Origin: a bacterium
GTDB lineage: Bacteria; Auribacterota; UBA6266
Length of the DNA stretch: 64,000 bases
Direction of reading: 5' to 3'
Assembly: GCA_023228325.1 (NCBI GenBank)
Contig: JALOBK010000001.1
Span: 682,001 to 746,000, forward strand
Shown here: piece by piece, positions 1 to 9,350 of the stretch
Layout of the letters: each line of letters opens with the position of its first letter
Position numbering within the stretch: the first letter of the stretch is position 1
Position numbers and translations under genes: made by a program
The notes under the pieces: model-generated
The model's database searches: none
The model's input: only the letters and a program-made list of their open reading frames with translations
What the model was told of the DNA's origin: nothing

Positions 1-829
1 TGTTGTCGAGTATCTGTTTGGTGTAATACGCGTGCTTCTTCATCTCCTCGTATTCTTCTTTTGTATAGCGTCCGGGTTTTGTCAACACCCTGTCCCTGAC
101 GCCGATTTTCCCTACGTCGTGAAGAATAGCCGCTATTTCAAGCATCCTCATTTTATGCCGGCTTAACTTTAACTGCTCTCCTATTTTCAACGCATAATAA
201 GTGACTCTCTCCGAATGGCCTGCCGTGACAGGGTCGCGCGCGTCAACCGCGGCCGCGAGCGTCTTAATCAGGCTTCTCATAAAAATCTCGGTTTCATCGT
301 GAAGAATGGTGTTTTCAATGGCGATTGACACGTGCAACGAGAAAGCGGCAAGGATTGTCTCGTCCTTTTTTGTGAAATAACCTTTCTTTTTATTAAGCAC
401 CTGTATGACGCCGATTATTTCTCTCTCGTGATTGAACAGGGCGGCGCAGAGGACTGACCTGGTATGAAACCCTGTTTCCATGTCAAAATCGGAACAAAAC
501 CTTTTATCTTTATAAGCATTCCGGATATTAAGAAGTTTTCCTGTTTTCGCCGTATATCCCGCTATTCCTTTGCCTATCGGCAGTCTTATTTCCGATATTT
601 CCGATTTCTGGGCAATATGGCTCCATATTTCGCCGGTGGTGTGGTCAACAAGGAAAAGAGAACTTCTTTCGGCCTCCAGCACTCGCGTTATCTCTTCCAT
701 GATAAGACTCAGGAGTTTCTCGATATCTTTCTCTCCTATCATAGCATGGGAGATTTCAATAAGAGATTTGCAATCTCTTAATATTTTATTGTGTAAAGAA
801 CTGCCGGATTTTTTATTTTTTTTATTCAT
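1..829 (-). CDS. GAF + HD-GYP domain signalling protein (C-terminus beyond window)
   Basis: Translation from ATG at 829 runs open to the window edge, giving 276 residues of a longer protein. After a lysine-rich start, residues about 10-165 form a GAF sensor domain (includes SSLFLVDHTTGEIWS and GIAGYTAKTGK). From about 180 the HD-GYP domain begins, with the metal-binding ILHDVGKIG motif and the family-typical LTKPGRYTKEEYEEMKKH. The GYP motif itself would lie outside the window. HD-GYP proteins hydrolyse cyclic di-GMP; the GAF domain probably senses a small ligand or redox state. No membrane segment is visible, so it is probably cytoplasmic. It is followed upstream by a run of minus-strand secreted proteins with no obvious link. 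Confidence 0.88.
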   Translation of the reverse strand, partial: MNKKNKKSGSSLHNKILRDCKSLIEISHAMIGEKDIEKLLSLIMEEITRVLEAERSSLFLVDHTTGEIWSHIAQKSEISEIRLPIGKGIAGYTAKTGKLLNIRNAYKDKRFCSDFDMETGFHTRSVLCAALFNHEREIIGVIQVLNKKKGYFTKKDETILAAFSLHVSIAIENTILHDETEIFMRSLIKTLAAAVDARDPVTAGHSERVTYYALKIGEQLKLSRHKMRMLEIAAILHDVGKIGVRDRVLTKPGRYTKEEYEEMKKHAYYTKQILDN

Positions 830-838
830 ATAAGCGGG

Positions 839-1441
839 TTATTTCAGCGCGAATACGCTGTTATTGTTTTTCACCTTTACCGGGGCCGGGGTTTTTCCGA
901 GATGGACATCATCAAAATAGGCATATCCCGTACTGTCCTTCCCCCCGTCATTTTCAAGCATAAGAAGAAGTTTTGTCATATTGCTGAATTCAGGGACCAT
1001 CGTATCGATTTTCAGGAATGTCCAGCCATTATCCTCCGTCAGTTTTTCGCTTACCGCCGAATCAATTAACGTGCCGTCTTTCCAGAATTCAACTTTAATA
1101 AAAGCATAAACTTTATTTCCGGATTTTCCCTTCAGGTCATCGGTCTTTACCCAGGCGGAGGCGTATACTTTTTCGTTTTCCTCAAATACTTTTTTTTCCT
1201 GAATCAGCGCACCCGCCGAAAAAGGGCCTCCCTCTTTTCCCTCCAGCGAAAGCCTCAGGCAGAAAAGCCCGCCGGGAGAATGGTTTTCGGTCATGACCAC
1301 ATCCTCTTTGACAGCCCACGCGCCCCAACCGAAAGTATTGCCGGCCTCGAAATCCGGATTTATCACCAGATTAAATGAACCTGCCGCGCCGCAGAACAGA
1401 GGCGCGAATAGAACTATTAAAAAAATCGCCCCTTTTCTCAT
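839..1441 (-). CDS. Secreted carbohydrate-binding-module-like protein
   Basis: 200 residues. An in-frame ATG lies further upstream at 1483, but the one at 1441 begins a clean Sec signal peptide (MRKGAIFLIVLF...) and leaves 19 bases after the preceding gene, so it is preferred. The mature part is a single beta-sandwich of the CBM4/9 type: NPDFEAGNTFGWGAW near the N-terminus, then SAWVKTDDLKG, and a terminal YFDDVHLG strand typical of these folds. No catalytic domain is attached. It ends 10 bases before the HD-GYP start. A role in binding polysaccharide outside the cytoplasm is inferred from fold only. Confidence 0.68.
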   Translation of the reverse strand: MRKGAIFLIVLFAPLFCGAAGSFNLVINPDFEAGNTFGWGAWAVKEDVVMTENHSPGGLFCLRLSLEGKEGGPFSAGALIQEKKVFEENEKVYASAWVKTDDLKGKSGNKVYAFIKVEFWKDGTLIDSAVSEKLTEDNGWTFLKIDTMVPEFSNMTKLLLMLENDGGKDSTGYAYFDDVHLGKTPAPVKVKNNNSVFALK

Positions 1442-1460
1442 AAAAGGACACAACCCGTTT

Positions 1461-2063
1461 CTACTTGATATTATACAAATCAAACTCTACTGCCTGTTCC
1501 TTGCCCATTAACGGTATTATTGTAAGAGCCGCTTTTGATTTAAGGTCTATGTCCTTAAGCGGGAAACCCCAGTGATACACGGCATAATACAGGCCGTCCG
1601 GCTGTTTATCGCTTAAACTTTTCATCACCGCAACATCCGTCATAAACACTTTGTTTCCCTGTTTCAGGACCGCTTTAAAATCATCGAGATGGTCCTTATG
1701 CTGGCTTGTAATAAGAACATAAAATATTATATCATCTTCAAGCATCCTGTATCCGCTCGACATTTCAAGCCTTTCAAGATTAAAATCCTGGTAGCGCTTT
1801 GCGGAAAGGAAAGAATCAAACGCCGTAAGAGAATATTTTGTCCATAAAACAACAGAGACATCATAATAATCGGCTTTTATCTCCTGATAAGCGCATAAAT
1901 CGTTCATAAAACTGATGGGATCCGAATCCCTGTATTTAGCGCCGGCGCTTACGGCCTCATTTATGTCGGCTGAAGAAAGATCCATAATGACCGCATGGGC
2001 TGTCGGGCAGAAAACCAGCATGCCCGACAAAATAAATAAAATTTTTAAATGTTGAATTCTCAT
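1461..2063 (-). CDS. Secreted protein of unknown function
   Basis: 200 residues with a clear signal peptide (MRIQHLKILFILSGMLVF, cleavage after THA). The mature part is mixed alpha/beta with no family I recognise. Notable stretches are YEIKADYYDVSVVLWTKYS-like strands and a DEHLD-like acidic patch around the middle. The ATG at 2063 is preceded by GGAGGG at good spacing, which fixes the start. It lies between two other small exported proteins on the same strand and may be co-transcribed with them. Confidence 0.7.
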   Translation of the reverse strand: MRIQHLKILFILSGMLVFCPTAHAVIMDLSSADINEAVSAGAKYRDSDPISFMNDLCAYQEIKADYYDVSVVLWTKYSLTAFDSFLSAKRYQDFNLERLEMSSGYRMLEDDIIFYVLITSQHKDHLDDFKAVLKQGNKVFMTDVAVMKSLSDKQPDGLYYAVYHWGFPLKDIDLKSKAALTIIPLMGKEQAVEFDLYNIK

Positions 2064-2089
2064 TTTTCCCTCCGGTATTGTAATTTTTG

Positions 2090-2392
2090 TTATTTCTGCT
2101 GAGTTCCGGCCCTGAAACCCGCATTATATCCCGACTGGTAACCTGCCTGGTAACCGGAATTATACGAGTCCTGGGAAGATGAACCGCCTCCGGAAGAACC
2201 TCCATCCCTGTGGAAATTGCCGCCTGAAACATCATCAAGCATATTCCCTTTTGCGCCTGTCAATACCTTTGCCCCTTCATAAACAGCAAGGCCTTTACCC
2301 ACCGTGTCCCATGTGCTGTGCTTCGCGAATGCAAACTGTTGAACACAAAACAACAGCGTCAGGGAAAGAATCAGAACAAAAAGAATTCTCAT
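2090..2392 (-). CDS. Small secreted Gly/Ser/Tyr-rich protein with GYxxGY repeats
   Basis: 100 residues. Signal peptide 1-23 (cleaved after AFA), then a short region with GKGLAVYEGAKVLTGAKG, then a low-complexity Gly/Ser segment and a C-terminal run of GYQAGYQSGYNAGF repeats. AGGAGG lies upstream of the ATG. Repeats of this kind occur in surface-exposed or matrix proteins, but I cannot assign a function. It is the first gene of a short minus-strand run (2392 to 839). Confidence 0.62.
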   Translation of the reverse strand: MRILFVLILSLTLLFCVQQFAFAKHSTWDTVGKGLAVYEGAKVLTGAKGNMLDDVSGGNFHRDGGSSGGGSSSQDSYNSGYQAGYQSGYNAGFRAGTQQK

Positions 2393-2555
2393 ATTTTTGA
2401 CCTCCTTATTTTAACCGGCATAAAAATTTTCCGGAAAACACCATAAATAATTGTATCGCAAAAAAATCATTTGTTCAATTAATCTGTAAATACAAATTAT
2501 TGGAAAAAGATATGATGATAATGCTATATTTATGTGAAAAATCTGCGGAGGCAAA

Positions 2556-4004
2556 GTGAAGAAACCCGATTTAAGCATATTGCATATATGCAATATGAGC
2601 ATAGGCTTTATGGGAATACAGTTCGGCTGGGGCCTGCAAATGGCGAACATGAGCGCGATCTATGAATACCTGGGGGCAAATCCCGATAAAATTCCCATAC
2701 TCTGGCTTGCCGCCCCGCTGACAGGGCTTATCGTCCAGCCCATAATAGGTCATCTGAGCGATAACACATGGTGTTGGCTCGGGAGGAGAAGGCCTTATTT
2801 CCTGATAGGCGCTATCCTTGCCACATTCGCTCTGTTTTTAATGCCTTACTCCGGCACATTATGGATGGCCGCCGGCCTGCTGTGGGTGCTCGATTCGTCC
2901 GTTAACATAAGCATGGAACCCTTCAGGGCTTTTGTCGCGGATATGCTTCCCGAAAAACAAAGGACTGTGGGTTATTCGATACAGACGCTCTTCGTTTCCA
3001 TAGGCGCCGTCACCGCTTCCGCCTTCCCGTGGATTCTCGAGAATATCTTTCACGTAAGTAAAATCCCTCCTGTTCCCCACCCGCTGGCGGTAACGGCAGC
3101 CGCGCACGGCTCATCGCATCACGTGCTTTCACACATGCCTCTTTTAAACAGGATACCGGACATCCTCCAGGATAAGCTGCCTTATATAATAAAAATTTCC
3201 TTTCATGTCGGCGCGGTTGTATTTATCAGCGCGGTCCTCTGGACCGTGATAACCTGCAGGGAATATCCGCCCGAAAACAAAAAACCACGTAAAAACAAGC
3301 GCGCTGTTTCCGGCTTTTTTAAAGAAATCGTCTCCGACCTTTTGAATATGCCCAAAACCATGAAGGAGCTCGCGTGGGTCCAGTTTTTCACGTGGATGGC
3401 GATGTTCTGTCTCTGGATGTATTTCCCTGTAACGGTGGGACACCTTTTCGGGAAGGAAAACTCGCCCCAATACCTCGACGGCATAGAATGGGCGGGGATA
3501 TGTTTTGCCGCATATAATGTGGTCACCCTGTTTTACTCGTTCTTCATGCCTAAAATAGCCATGCTTATAACAAGGAAAAAGACCCATTTTATAAGCCTGC
3601 TTTTCGGCGCCGCCGGAATGATGGGGGTATTGCTGCTCCGCGGAGGCGACATAGCGTCCCTGAAAAAATTAGTCCTTCTCCTTATGGTCGGGCTGGGAAT
3701 CGCGTGGGGAAGCATACTTACCATGCCGTACGCGATGCTGTCGGCGGCGATTCCGAAATCAAAAATGGGCATATATATGGGAATATTCAACTTTTTTATC
3801 ACGCTCCCGCAGATAGCGATATCCCTCGGGTTCGGATGGATAATGCTGAACGTGCTGGGGAATAACCGCGCGATGGGAGTCGTTTTCGGCGGGTTCTGCA
3901 TGATAATAGCGGCTTTGCTCACCCTGAGGGTAAAAGACAGGGGAGCGGAAAAAGAAAGGGGATACCCCGAGTCATGGGTATCGCCCAGAAAAAAACACGC
4001 TTAA
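2556..4004 (+). CDS. MFS sugar transporter, SLC45/GPH-like
   Basis: 482 residues with about 12 hydrophobic segments. The N-terminal pattern FGWGLQMANMSAIYEYLGA, then PIIGHLSDNTWCWLGRRRPY, is diagnostic of the SLC45/sucrose-maltose proton symporter branch of the major facilitator superfamily (RRRP signature after TM2). It starts at GTG 2556 behind GCGGAGG. Neighbouring glycosidases make oligosaccharide uptake plausible; the substrate is not readable from sequence. RmuC follows 42 bases downstream. Confidence 0.85.
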   Translation: MKKPDLSILHICNMSIGFMGIQFGWGLQMANMSAIYEYLGANPDKIPILWLAAPLTGLIVQPIIGHLSDNTWCWLGRRRPYFLIGAILATFALFLMPYSGTLWMAAGLLWVLDSSVNISMEPFRAFVADMLPEKQRTVGYSIQTLFVSIGAVTASAFPWILENIFHVSKIPPVPHPLAVTAAAHGSSHHVLSHMPLLNRIPDILQDKLPYIIKISFHVGAVVFISAVLWTVITCREYPPENKKPRKNKRAVSGFFKEIVSDLLNMPKTMKELAWVQFFTWMAMFCLWMYFPVTVGHLFGKENSPQYLDGIEWAGICFAAYNVVTLFYSFFMPKIAMLITRKKTHFISLLFGAAGMMGVLLLRGGDIASLKKLVLLLMVGLGIAWGSILTMPYAMLSAAIPKSKMGIYMGIFNFFITLPQIAISLGFGWIMLNVLGNNRAMGVVFGGFCMIIAALLTLRVKDRGAEKERGYPESWVSPRKKHA

Positions 4005-4012
4005 CCTTAACG

Positions 4013-4027
4013 CGGGCCCGGCGCCCG
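4013..4027 (+). other. GC-rich hairpin between transporter and rmuC
   Basis: CGGGC and GCCCG arms around a 5-base loop, followed by only three T residues. It may be an attenuator or processing site; it is too poor in T to call an intrinsic terminator. Confidence 0.25.
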
Positions 4028-4046
4028 GTTTGAAAAAAGGTGAAAA

Positions 4047-5096
4047 ATGGAAATGATTCTTCTTATCCTTGTTTTAACGATTCTCGCGATAATAATCGCC
4101 TTATCGGTCTTCATGCTCAAAAAAACCGCAAATGATCCCCTGCTGAAGGTGGATTCATTCTTAAAAGACAACTTTCTTTCATTTCAATCAAACATCAATA
4201 AAGAGCTGAACCAGACCCGTTCCGAAATAAGCAGGTCCAAAGACCTTATATCGGAGCATACGCTTAAAACAGTTGATTCCATCAAGGACATCAACCTTAC
4301 AATACAAAAGATAATATCCCAGCAGGAAGAATCCCACAGGCTCGGAGAGTCTTTAAAGGATATTCTCCAGGCGCCAAAACTCAGGGGAAGTTACGGGGAA
4401 GCCATCCTTGAAGAAATGCTCGGGCAGGCTCTTCCCAAAGGCCTATGGGAGCGCCAGTACTCCATAGAAGGCCGCGAACAGGTCGACGCCGTAATAAAAA
4501 TGAAGAATCTTATCATACCGATAGACGCCAAATTCCCGAGGGATAACTATCAAAAATATATCTCGTCCGCGACGGACGAGGAAAAAACAAAATACTGGAA
4601 AGAATATGAAAAAGACCTGAAGAAACATATTAAAGACATAAAGGACAAATATATAAAACCCGAAAAAGGAACGTCTGAATTCGCCCTGATGTTCATACCT
4701 TCCGAATCCATATATTATGAAACCATCACCGAAAAGAATTTTATGGGCCATAAATCAGAAATATTCGACTTTGCCCAAAAAAATAAAGTCGTGCCCATCA
4801 GCCCGAACACTTTCTATGCCTTCCTGCAGATAGTCGTATCCGCGATAAGAAACACGGAAATAATAAAAAGCATAAAACATATTCAGGAAGGCCTGTCTTA
4901 TCTTGAGAAAGATTTTGAAAAATTCTACAGAAAATATGAAGAAGTCGGAAAATATATAGAAAAAGCGTCGGAAGCTTTCAGGATAGGAGACAGCCACGTC
5001 GAAAGATATAAAAAGCGGCTTTCTTCAACGCTGGAACTGGAAGGATTGAGTTCCGGACAGGAAAAAACACCGGAAGAACCTTCAGAGGAAAAATAA
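4047..5096 (+). CDS. rmuC: DNA recombination protein RmuC
   Basis: 349 residues. A single N-terminal membrane anchor (about 3-23), a coiled-coil region to about 110, and the RmuC core with LRGSYGEAILEEML, DAVIKMKNLIIPIDAKFP and FIPSESIYYE. RmuC family proteins have a PD-(D/E)XK-like nuclease fold and limit inversions and rearrangements at repeats. AAAAAAGG precedes the ATG. Shorter than the E. coli protein (about 475) because the coiled coil is shorter. Followed directly by an intrinsic terminator. Confidence 0.92.
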   Translation: MEMILLILVLTILAIIIALSVFMLKKTANDPLLKVDSFLKDNFLSFQSNINKELNQTRSEISRSKDLISEHTLKTVDSIKDINLTIQKIISQQEESHRLGESLKDILQAPKLRGSYGEAILEEMLGQALPKGLWERQYSIEGREQVDAVIKMKNLIIPIDAKFPRDNYQKYISSATDEEKTKYWKEYEKDLKKHIKDIKDKYIKPEKGTSEFALMFIPSESIYYETITEKNFMGHKSEIFDFAQKNKVVPISPNTFYAFLQIVVSAIRNTEIIKSIKHIQEGLSYLEKDFEKFYRKYEEVGKYIEKASEAFRIGDSHVERYKKRLSSTLELEGLSSGQEKTPEEPSEEK

Positions 5097-5097
5097 A

Positions 5098-5127
5098 GAG
5101 CTCCCTTTTTTCAGGAGCCCTTTTTTC
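5098..5127 (+). terminator. Intrinsic terminator after rmuC
   Basis: GCTCC/GGAGC stem (with one further G-C pair beyond an A-C mismatch) and a T run CCTTTTTT. It separates rmuC from the convergent rhodanese gene. Confidence 0.7.
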
Positions 5128-5142
5128 CCGCACGAGACACGG

Positions 5143-5643
5143 TTACTTTTCCAATTCATTCCCTTTTTCCTGCCACTCCTTCAATCCGCCTTTGTAATCG
5201 AGAACCGTATAACCCAGTCTCTCGAATTTCTGAGCGGCCATCGTGCTCGCGGCGCACCCAAAACTTCCACAGTAAACGATTATTTTATCATCCTTGTTCA
5301 GCCTTTCTGCCGCCGTTTTTTCATTAATCTCAGCCACAGAGAAATTTTCCGACCCGCTTATATGCCCGGACTCATAACTCTCTTTTCCCAGCACATCAAG
5401 GATAACAACTTTTTCCCCTGACTTTCTGATTTTCATAAACTGGCCATACGTAATTTCCCTGACCCCGTTCTTCTCGGCGGTTTTTTCGAACACTTTATTG
5501 TAAACGCCTTTCTTCGTTTCCATATGTTTCATGGACTCACCGTCTTTAGAACTGGAGCACATTCCGCAATCCGCATAACCATCCGCGATATAGAAAGTTA
5601 CAACAAAAACACCTATTATTGACATTATCATCATATTTTTCAT
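5143..5643 (-). CDS. Periplasmic rhodanese-domain protein
   Basis: 166 residues. GAGGAGGG lies 6 bases before the ATG at 5643; an ATG two codons further upstream abuts the Shine-Dalgarno and is less likely. A signal peptide is followed by a CGMCSSSK segment and a rhodanese domain from about residue 60: VVILDVLGKESYESGHISGS and the active-site loop YCGSFGCAAS with the catalytic Cys at about 125. The extra CGMC just after the signal peptide could bind metal or make a disulfide. Rhodaneses carry sulfane sulfur; the partner here is unknown. Confidence 0.85.
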   Translation of the reverse strand: MKNMMIMSIIGVFVVTFYIADGYADCGMCSSSKDGESMKHMETKKGVYNKVFEKTAEKNGVREITYGQFMKIRKSGEKVVILDVLGKESYESGHISGSENFSVAEINEKTAAERLNKDDKIIVYCGSFGCAASTMAAQKFERLGYTVLDYKGGLKEWQEKGNELEK

Positions 5644-5709
5644 TATCATCCCTCCTCTTTTTATATTAGATGCGTTAAAAGGAAAAAGGTTTCAAAAATA
5701 CTCATTTTT

Positions 5710-7326
5710 TCACTCTGCTTCCAGCAAAATATTATCAAGATAAATCACGCCGTTTCCCCTGGATTTTATATGGAATGATATATCTCCGTGCATCATAGCG
5801 TGTTCGGGAATTTCCGGTTCTCCCTTATATTCCACATTGATCGTTTTTTTGAATGTTCTCCACTTGCCCGCGGGGCTGAACTTGAATGTTTCATAAACCG
5901 TCTGTTCAATCTTTTGCCCGTCTTTCACTACCCCCTTGCCGTACTCAGCCCAGAAAGCAATGGTGGAATCAATTATCTTGTCCCCTTTATAATCGAATGA
6001 AAGAGTATACTTTTTCCCGTGCGTGACATTAAACCTTTCGGATGTTATTTTTATATAATCCCCCTCCGAACCCCTGTCATCAAGGCCGGAGTTATTGTGC
6101 GCGTATTTTACCGTCATCCCGACTCTGGCCGGCGTCCCGGGCGCTTCCGGTTCGCTAAAAGTTTCCATAACAGCCCAACTGCTTCTTGCTTCAATTCTCC
6201 ACGCAGCAGGCCGGTAATACTCTTTTAAAACATCCTTTCCCCCGATCGTAATGCCGTCATTCATCAACATGCCCTGCTGCCGGCCGGTGTTGCGATACAC
6301 ATGTATATATCCGCTGCTGCTTCCGGTAATAAGGTCTATTAACCCGTCATTATCCCAATCCGCGGGGTACACCGTGCTCATTTCTCCTTCTTTTATATCG
6401 CCGCCCCCGGTTTTAAACCTTCCCGCGAATGTCATAGGCTTTGTAAAATCTCCCGGTCCGTTTTCATTTATGAAAAGCTCTATGTGTCCCGTTCTCATTC
6501 CCATCACTATATCAAGGTCGCCGTCATTATCCCAGTCAACCGCCTCGGGGGTAAGATGTTCCCTGCCTTCGCCGTAAACAAGCACCTGCCGCCTGTCTTC
6601 ATCGAAAATCTTGCCGCCCATCATATCTTTATTCAGGAACAGGTGGACGGCGTTCGCGGAATATGTCCCCTCTCCGAGAACAAGGTCTTTTATCCTGTCA
6701 TTATTGAAATCGGCAACGCACGGAGAGCTGTTTCTTCCTATATCTAAAACCCGGCCCTTAAAAAGGAACCTCTCGAATTCTTTCAGTTTTTTTGTTTCCA
6801 CCGGCGCCGTCGGATCTTCCGTCCCGTTTATAAATTTATAATCGCTAATCGAACCTTTATTGAGCGCGAGCAGGACATCACCCTCCAGTCGGCCGCATAA
6901 TATGTCCACTTTCCCGTCATTATTCCAGTCGGACAGACAGCTTCTCGCGCATTCGCCGAAATGTGTGACAACAGGAATCCCGTTTTCAAAAGAAGGTTCC
7001 TTCCCACTGCCTTTATTCAGGAACACAAATATCGTCCCCTGCGTATCCGATACTATTAAATCCCTGAGCCCGTCATTGTTTATATCGATGAAACCCGGTT
7101 TCGGCGCAAACCAGGCCCGAGTATTCCTTGTGCCCGATTCCAGTATATCCCTGTCTATCCTGTAAAACCTGAGATTGCCCGAAGAGTCAACCCCGTCCCA
7201 AAGGTTATCCAGTTTAATCTTAATATCAAGATAACCGTTTATTATCAGATTATCACCGGCAAGGACAACGCCCCGCGACAAAATAAATCCAAAAAACAAA
7301 AATAATCTTAACAACCCTGTTTTCAA
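5710..7326 (-). CDS. Secreted FG-GAP/VCBS repeat protein with C-terminal carbohydrate-binding domain
   Basis: 538 residues from a TTG start preceded by GAGGTGACAGG. After a signal peptide there are about six FG-GAP blades with Ca-binding loops (DINNDGLRDLIV, DWNNDGKVDILCG, DFNNDRIKDLVLG, DWDNDGDLDIVMG, DWDNDGLIDLITG), making a beta-propeller to about residue 350. A CBM4/9-like beta-sandwich follows and ends in VIYLDNILLEAE. It starts 4 bases after the DUF4159 gene, so it belongs to the ExbBD/TPR operon and is a candidate cargo or surface partner of that machine. Confidence 0.85.
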   Translation of the reverse strand: MKTGLLRLFLFFGFILSRGVVLAGDNLIINGYLDIKIKLDNLWDGVDSSGNLRFYRIDRDILESGTRNTRAWFAPKPGFIDINNDGLRDLIVSDTQGTIFVFLNKGSGKEPSFENGIPVVTHFGECARSCLSDWNNDGKVDILCGRLEGDVLLALNKGSISDYKFINGTEDPTAPVETKKLKEFERFLFKGRVLDIGRNSSPCVADFNNDRIKDLVLGEGTYSANAVHLFLNKDMMGGKIFDEDRRQVLVYGEGREHLTPEAVDWDNDGDLDIVMGMRTGHIELFINENGPGDFTKPMTFAGRFKTGGGDIKEGEMSTVYPADWDNDGLIDLITGSSSGYIHVYRNTGRQQGMLMNDGITIGGKDVLKEYYRPAAWRIEARSSWAVMETFSEPEAPGTPARVGMTVKYAHNNSGLDDRGSEGDYIKITSERFNVTHGKKYTLSFDYKGDKIIDSTIAFWAEYGKGVVKDGQKIEQTVYETFKFSPAGKWRTFKKTINVEYKGEPEIPEHAMMHGDISFHIKSRGNGVIYLDNILLEAE

Positions 7327-7330
7327 CCTG

Positions 7331-8488
7331 TCACCTCAAAAGCAAATACACAACCACATTAATTCCCATCTTATAGGCGTCTTTTATGGATTCGAGCTCG
7401 ACATTCTCGTAATTCACCTTGTCTCCCCATTTACCCAGTCTCTGATAAAGGTTGTCGTCATCTCCCTTATACCAGTTAAAGTCTATTTCATCCCTGTCAT
7501 TCAAACCCGTCATCCATAAATCACCGTAATCGTTGAGAGTGTAGATAACCACTATCCTGTCCCTGATTTTTATCGCTTCGGTCGTATCGTTTTTCCAGTT
7601 CATCCCGCCGGGAAGTTTATTGAAAGTATAAAAAGAATTATATACGGGATGATTGATATCTATCTCTTCGAACTCCCTGTCAGGCAAAACCCTTTTCATC
7701 TCTCTCCTGAAAGCCATATCAAACCTGGAACGCCTGCCGGGAAGGCTGTTATCGCAATAAACAGCGCCGCCTTTTAAGAGATATTTCCTCAAATTAAGGA
7801 CTTCTTCTTCGGTAAACGTAAAATTATCGTGGCCTGTCATGTACACAAACGGCGCTTTAAAAATCTCATTTGAATCCACGCTCCTTACAAGGATGTCGGC
7901 GCTGGCTTCTATGTTCGTCCAGCGGTTTATCTGCTCTATCAGGTTTATAACTCCCCCGAACTGGCAATCCCAGTCTCCTCCCGCATATTTCGCTACGCTG
8001 AGCTGTATTTTGGCTTTCGTGTTTTTACCTCTCCCAGATAACTCGAACTTTTCGACAAAATCCTTATAATCCTGTTTTCTGTCATCCTGCCTTTTAACAA
8101 ATTCTCTCTCGGATGAGATCTTGGGGGTTTCGGCTTTCACAAGCTCGGGTTTTACCGCCGTCTGTTTCTTAAAAAGGCTTTCTTCAACGACTTTCTGCAC
8201 TTCAAGCGTTTTCTTTTTCACCGGCAGTTTCTTAGCCATCTGCACGGGGACTTCCCTGACCATCTCTTTCCTCAACTGCCTGAGGTCCACTTTCTGTATC
8301 GGAGTTGATTTGCTTAAAAATTTCCCGCTCAGGAGCGCGTTATCGGTTACGGGCCTTACGATATATATGGAACCGAGAACAAGGAGGACTATCACGTGAA
8401 ATAAAATCGCGGATGTAAGATAAGGCGCTTCTTTGAAACTTTTTTTCAGGAACCTGTATATTCTAAGTTTGTTTATCATTTTTCTCAA
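7331..8488 (-). CDS. TonB-like N-terminus fused to DUF4159 domain
   Basis: 385 residues. A cytoplasmic N-terminus is followed by one membrane segment (about 22-43) and a Lys/Pro/Val-rich periplasmic spacer to about residue 150, the layout of TonB. The C-terminal 230 residues are DUF4159: AKYAGGDWDCQFGGVINLIE, ILVRSVDS, PFVYMTGHDNFTFTEEEVLNL and GGAVYCDNSLPGRR. There is no recognisable TonB C-terminal fold. It overlaps the preceding exbD by ATGA, so the energiser genes are translationally coupled to it. It probably replaces TonB as the force-transmitting partner, an inference from architecture and gene order. Confidence 0.82.
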   Translation of the reverse strand: MRKMINKLRIYRFLKKSFKEAPYLTSAILFHVIVLLVLGSIYIVRPVTDNALLSGKFLSKSTPIQKVDLRQLRKEMVREVPVQMAKKLPVKKKTLEVQKVVEESLFKKQTAVKPELVKAETPKISSEREFVKRQDDRKQDYKDFVEKFELSGRGKNTKAKIQLSVAKYAGGDWDCQFGGVINLIEQINRWTNIEASADILVRSVDSNEIFKAPFVYMTGHDNFTFTEEEVLNLRKYLLKGGAVYCDNSLPGRRSRFDMAFRREMKRVLPDREFEEIDINHPVYNSFYTFNKLPGGMNWKNDTTEAIKIRDRIVVIYTLNDYGDLWMTGLNDRDEIDFNWYKGDDDNLYQRLGKWGDKVNYENVELESIKDAYKMGINVVVYLLLR

Positions 8489-8913
8489 TCTTCCGAAAGG
8501 AACGATATGCTGCCGATTTTGGCAGCGGCGCAGGCGTTAAGGACATCAACGACACGGCCGTGCTTTACGCCTTTCTCAATATCGATAATAACACCCTGTT
8601 TTTCGTAAACCATTTGCAGTTTATATAACATCGTTGTAAGCTCATCGAGCGTCTCGCTTTCCGGGGAATCATATTCTTTGTTGTTCACAAAAACACTGTT
8701 GCCGCTTTTTATTGTAATCAGCACCTCATCCGGGATCTCATCCGCCTGCGCCTGCTCGGCGGACTGTGTCGGGATATCAACGCCAAGCTGGGTCTCCTGT
8801 ATCTTCAGGCTCGACGTGCTTATAAAAAATATTAAAAGCAGAAAGACGACATCTATCATGGGAGCTATTTCAAAATCTGTCTTTTCCGTTGAAGAGTCTT
8901 TTGAGAATTTCAC
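8485..8913 (-). CDS. exbD: ExbD/TolR biopolymer transport protein (copy 2 of operon)
   Basis: 142 residues, GTG start overlapping the upstream exbD stop (GTGA). One membrane helix with the essential protonatable Asp in APMIDVVFLLLIFF (D21), then a periplasmic domain. ExbD/TolR couples ion flow through the ExbB/TolQ ring to motion of a TonB-like protein. It differs clearly from the other ExbD here, so the two copies may form heteromers as in other two-ExbD systems. Confidence 0.92.
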   Translation of the reverse strand: MKFSKDSSTEKTDFEIAPMIDVVFLLLIFFISTSSLKIQETQLGVDIPTQSAEQAQADEIPDEVLITIKSGNSVFVNNKEYDSPESETLDELTTMLYKLQMVYEKQGVIIDIEKGVKHGRVVDVLNACAAAKIGSISFLSED

Positions 8914-9350
8914 CTGTTTCCTCCGCCCGCGGGATTTTCCTCTTTATAAGTGGCAAACCACACTTTCCATATCCCCTTTTGAGCGCAAAGCTCCATAATC
9001 TTCATAACATGCTTATGGTCCGTATCTTTATCGCCCCTTATCAAAACCGAGGCTATTTCCTGTTTTTCCAGGATACCCGAAATCTGTTTTCCCAGCTGTT
9101 CAGGCGTATAAGTATAATTCTGGAAAGTTATCATCCCCGCATTATCCACGTTAACGACCATTCTTCCTTCAGTTGTTTCCTCCGTCTTTGATTTGTCGGC
9201 AACAGGAAGGTCGATGCCTTCCCTGCTTTCAAGGTCGTGGAACGTCGAAGCGCACATGAAGAAAATGAGCAGAAGAAACACCACATCTATCATGGGCGCC
9301 ATCTGAAAACCCATTTCCTCGAATTTACCCGATTTTTTCGATACTCTCAC
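8910..9350 (-). CDS. exbD: ExbD/TolR biopolymer transport protein (copy 1 of operon)
   Basis: 146 residues, GTG start overlapping the exbB stop by GTGA. The same APMIDVVFLLLIFF helix with Asp at residue 22, followed by a periplasmic domain with EQLGKQISGILEKQEIASVLIRGD-type helices and strands. Placed between exbB and the second exbD with no gaps. Confidence 0.92.
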   Translation of the reverse strand: MRVSKKSGKFEEMGFQMAPMIDVVFLLLIFFMCASTFHDLESREGIDLPVADKSKTEETTEGRMVVNVDNAGMITFQNYTYTPEQLGKQISGILEKQEIASVLIRGDKDTDHKHVMKIMELCAQKGIWKVWFATYKEENPAGGGNR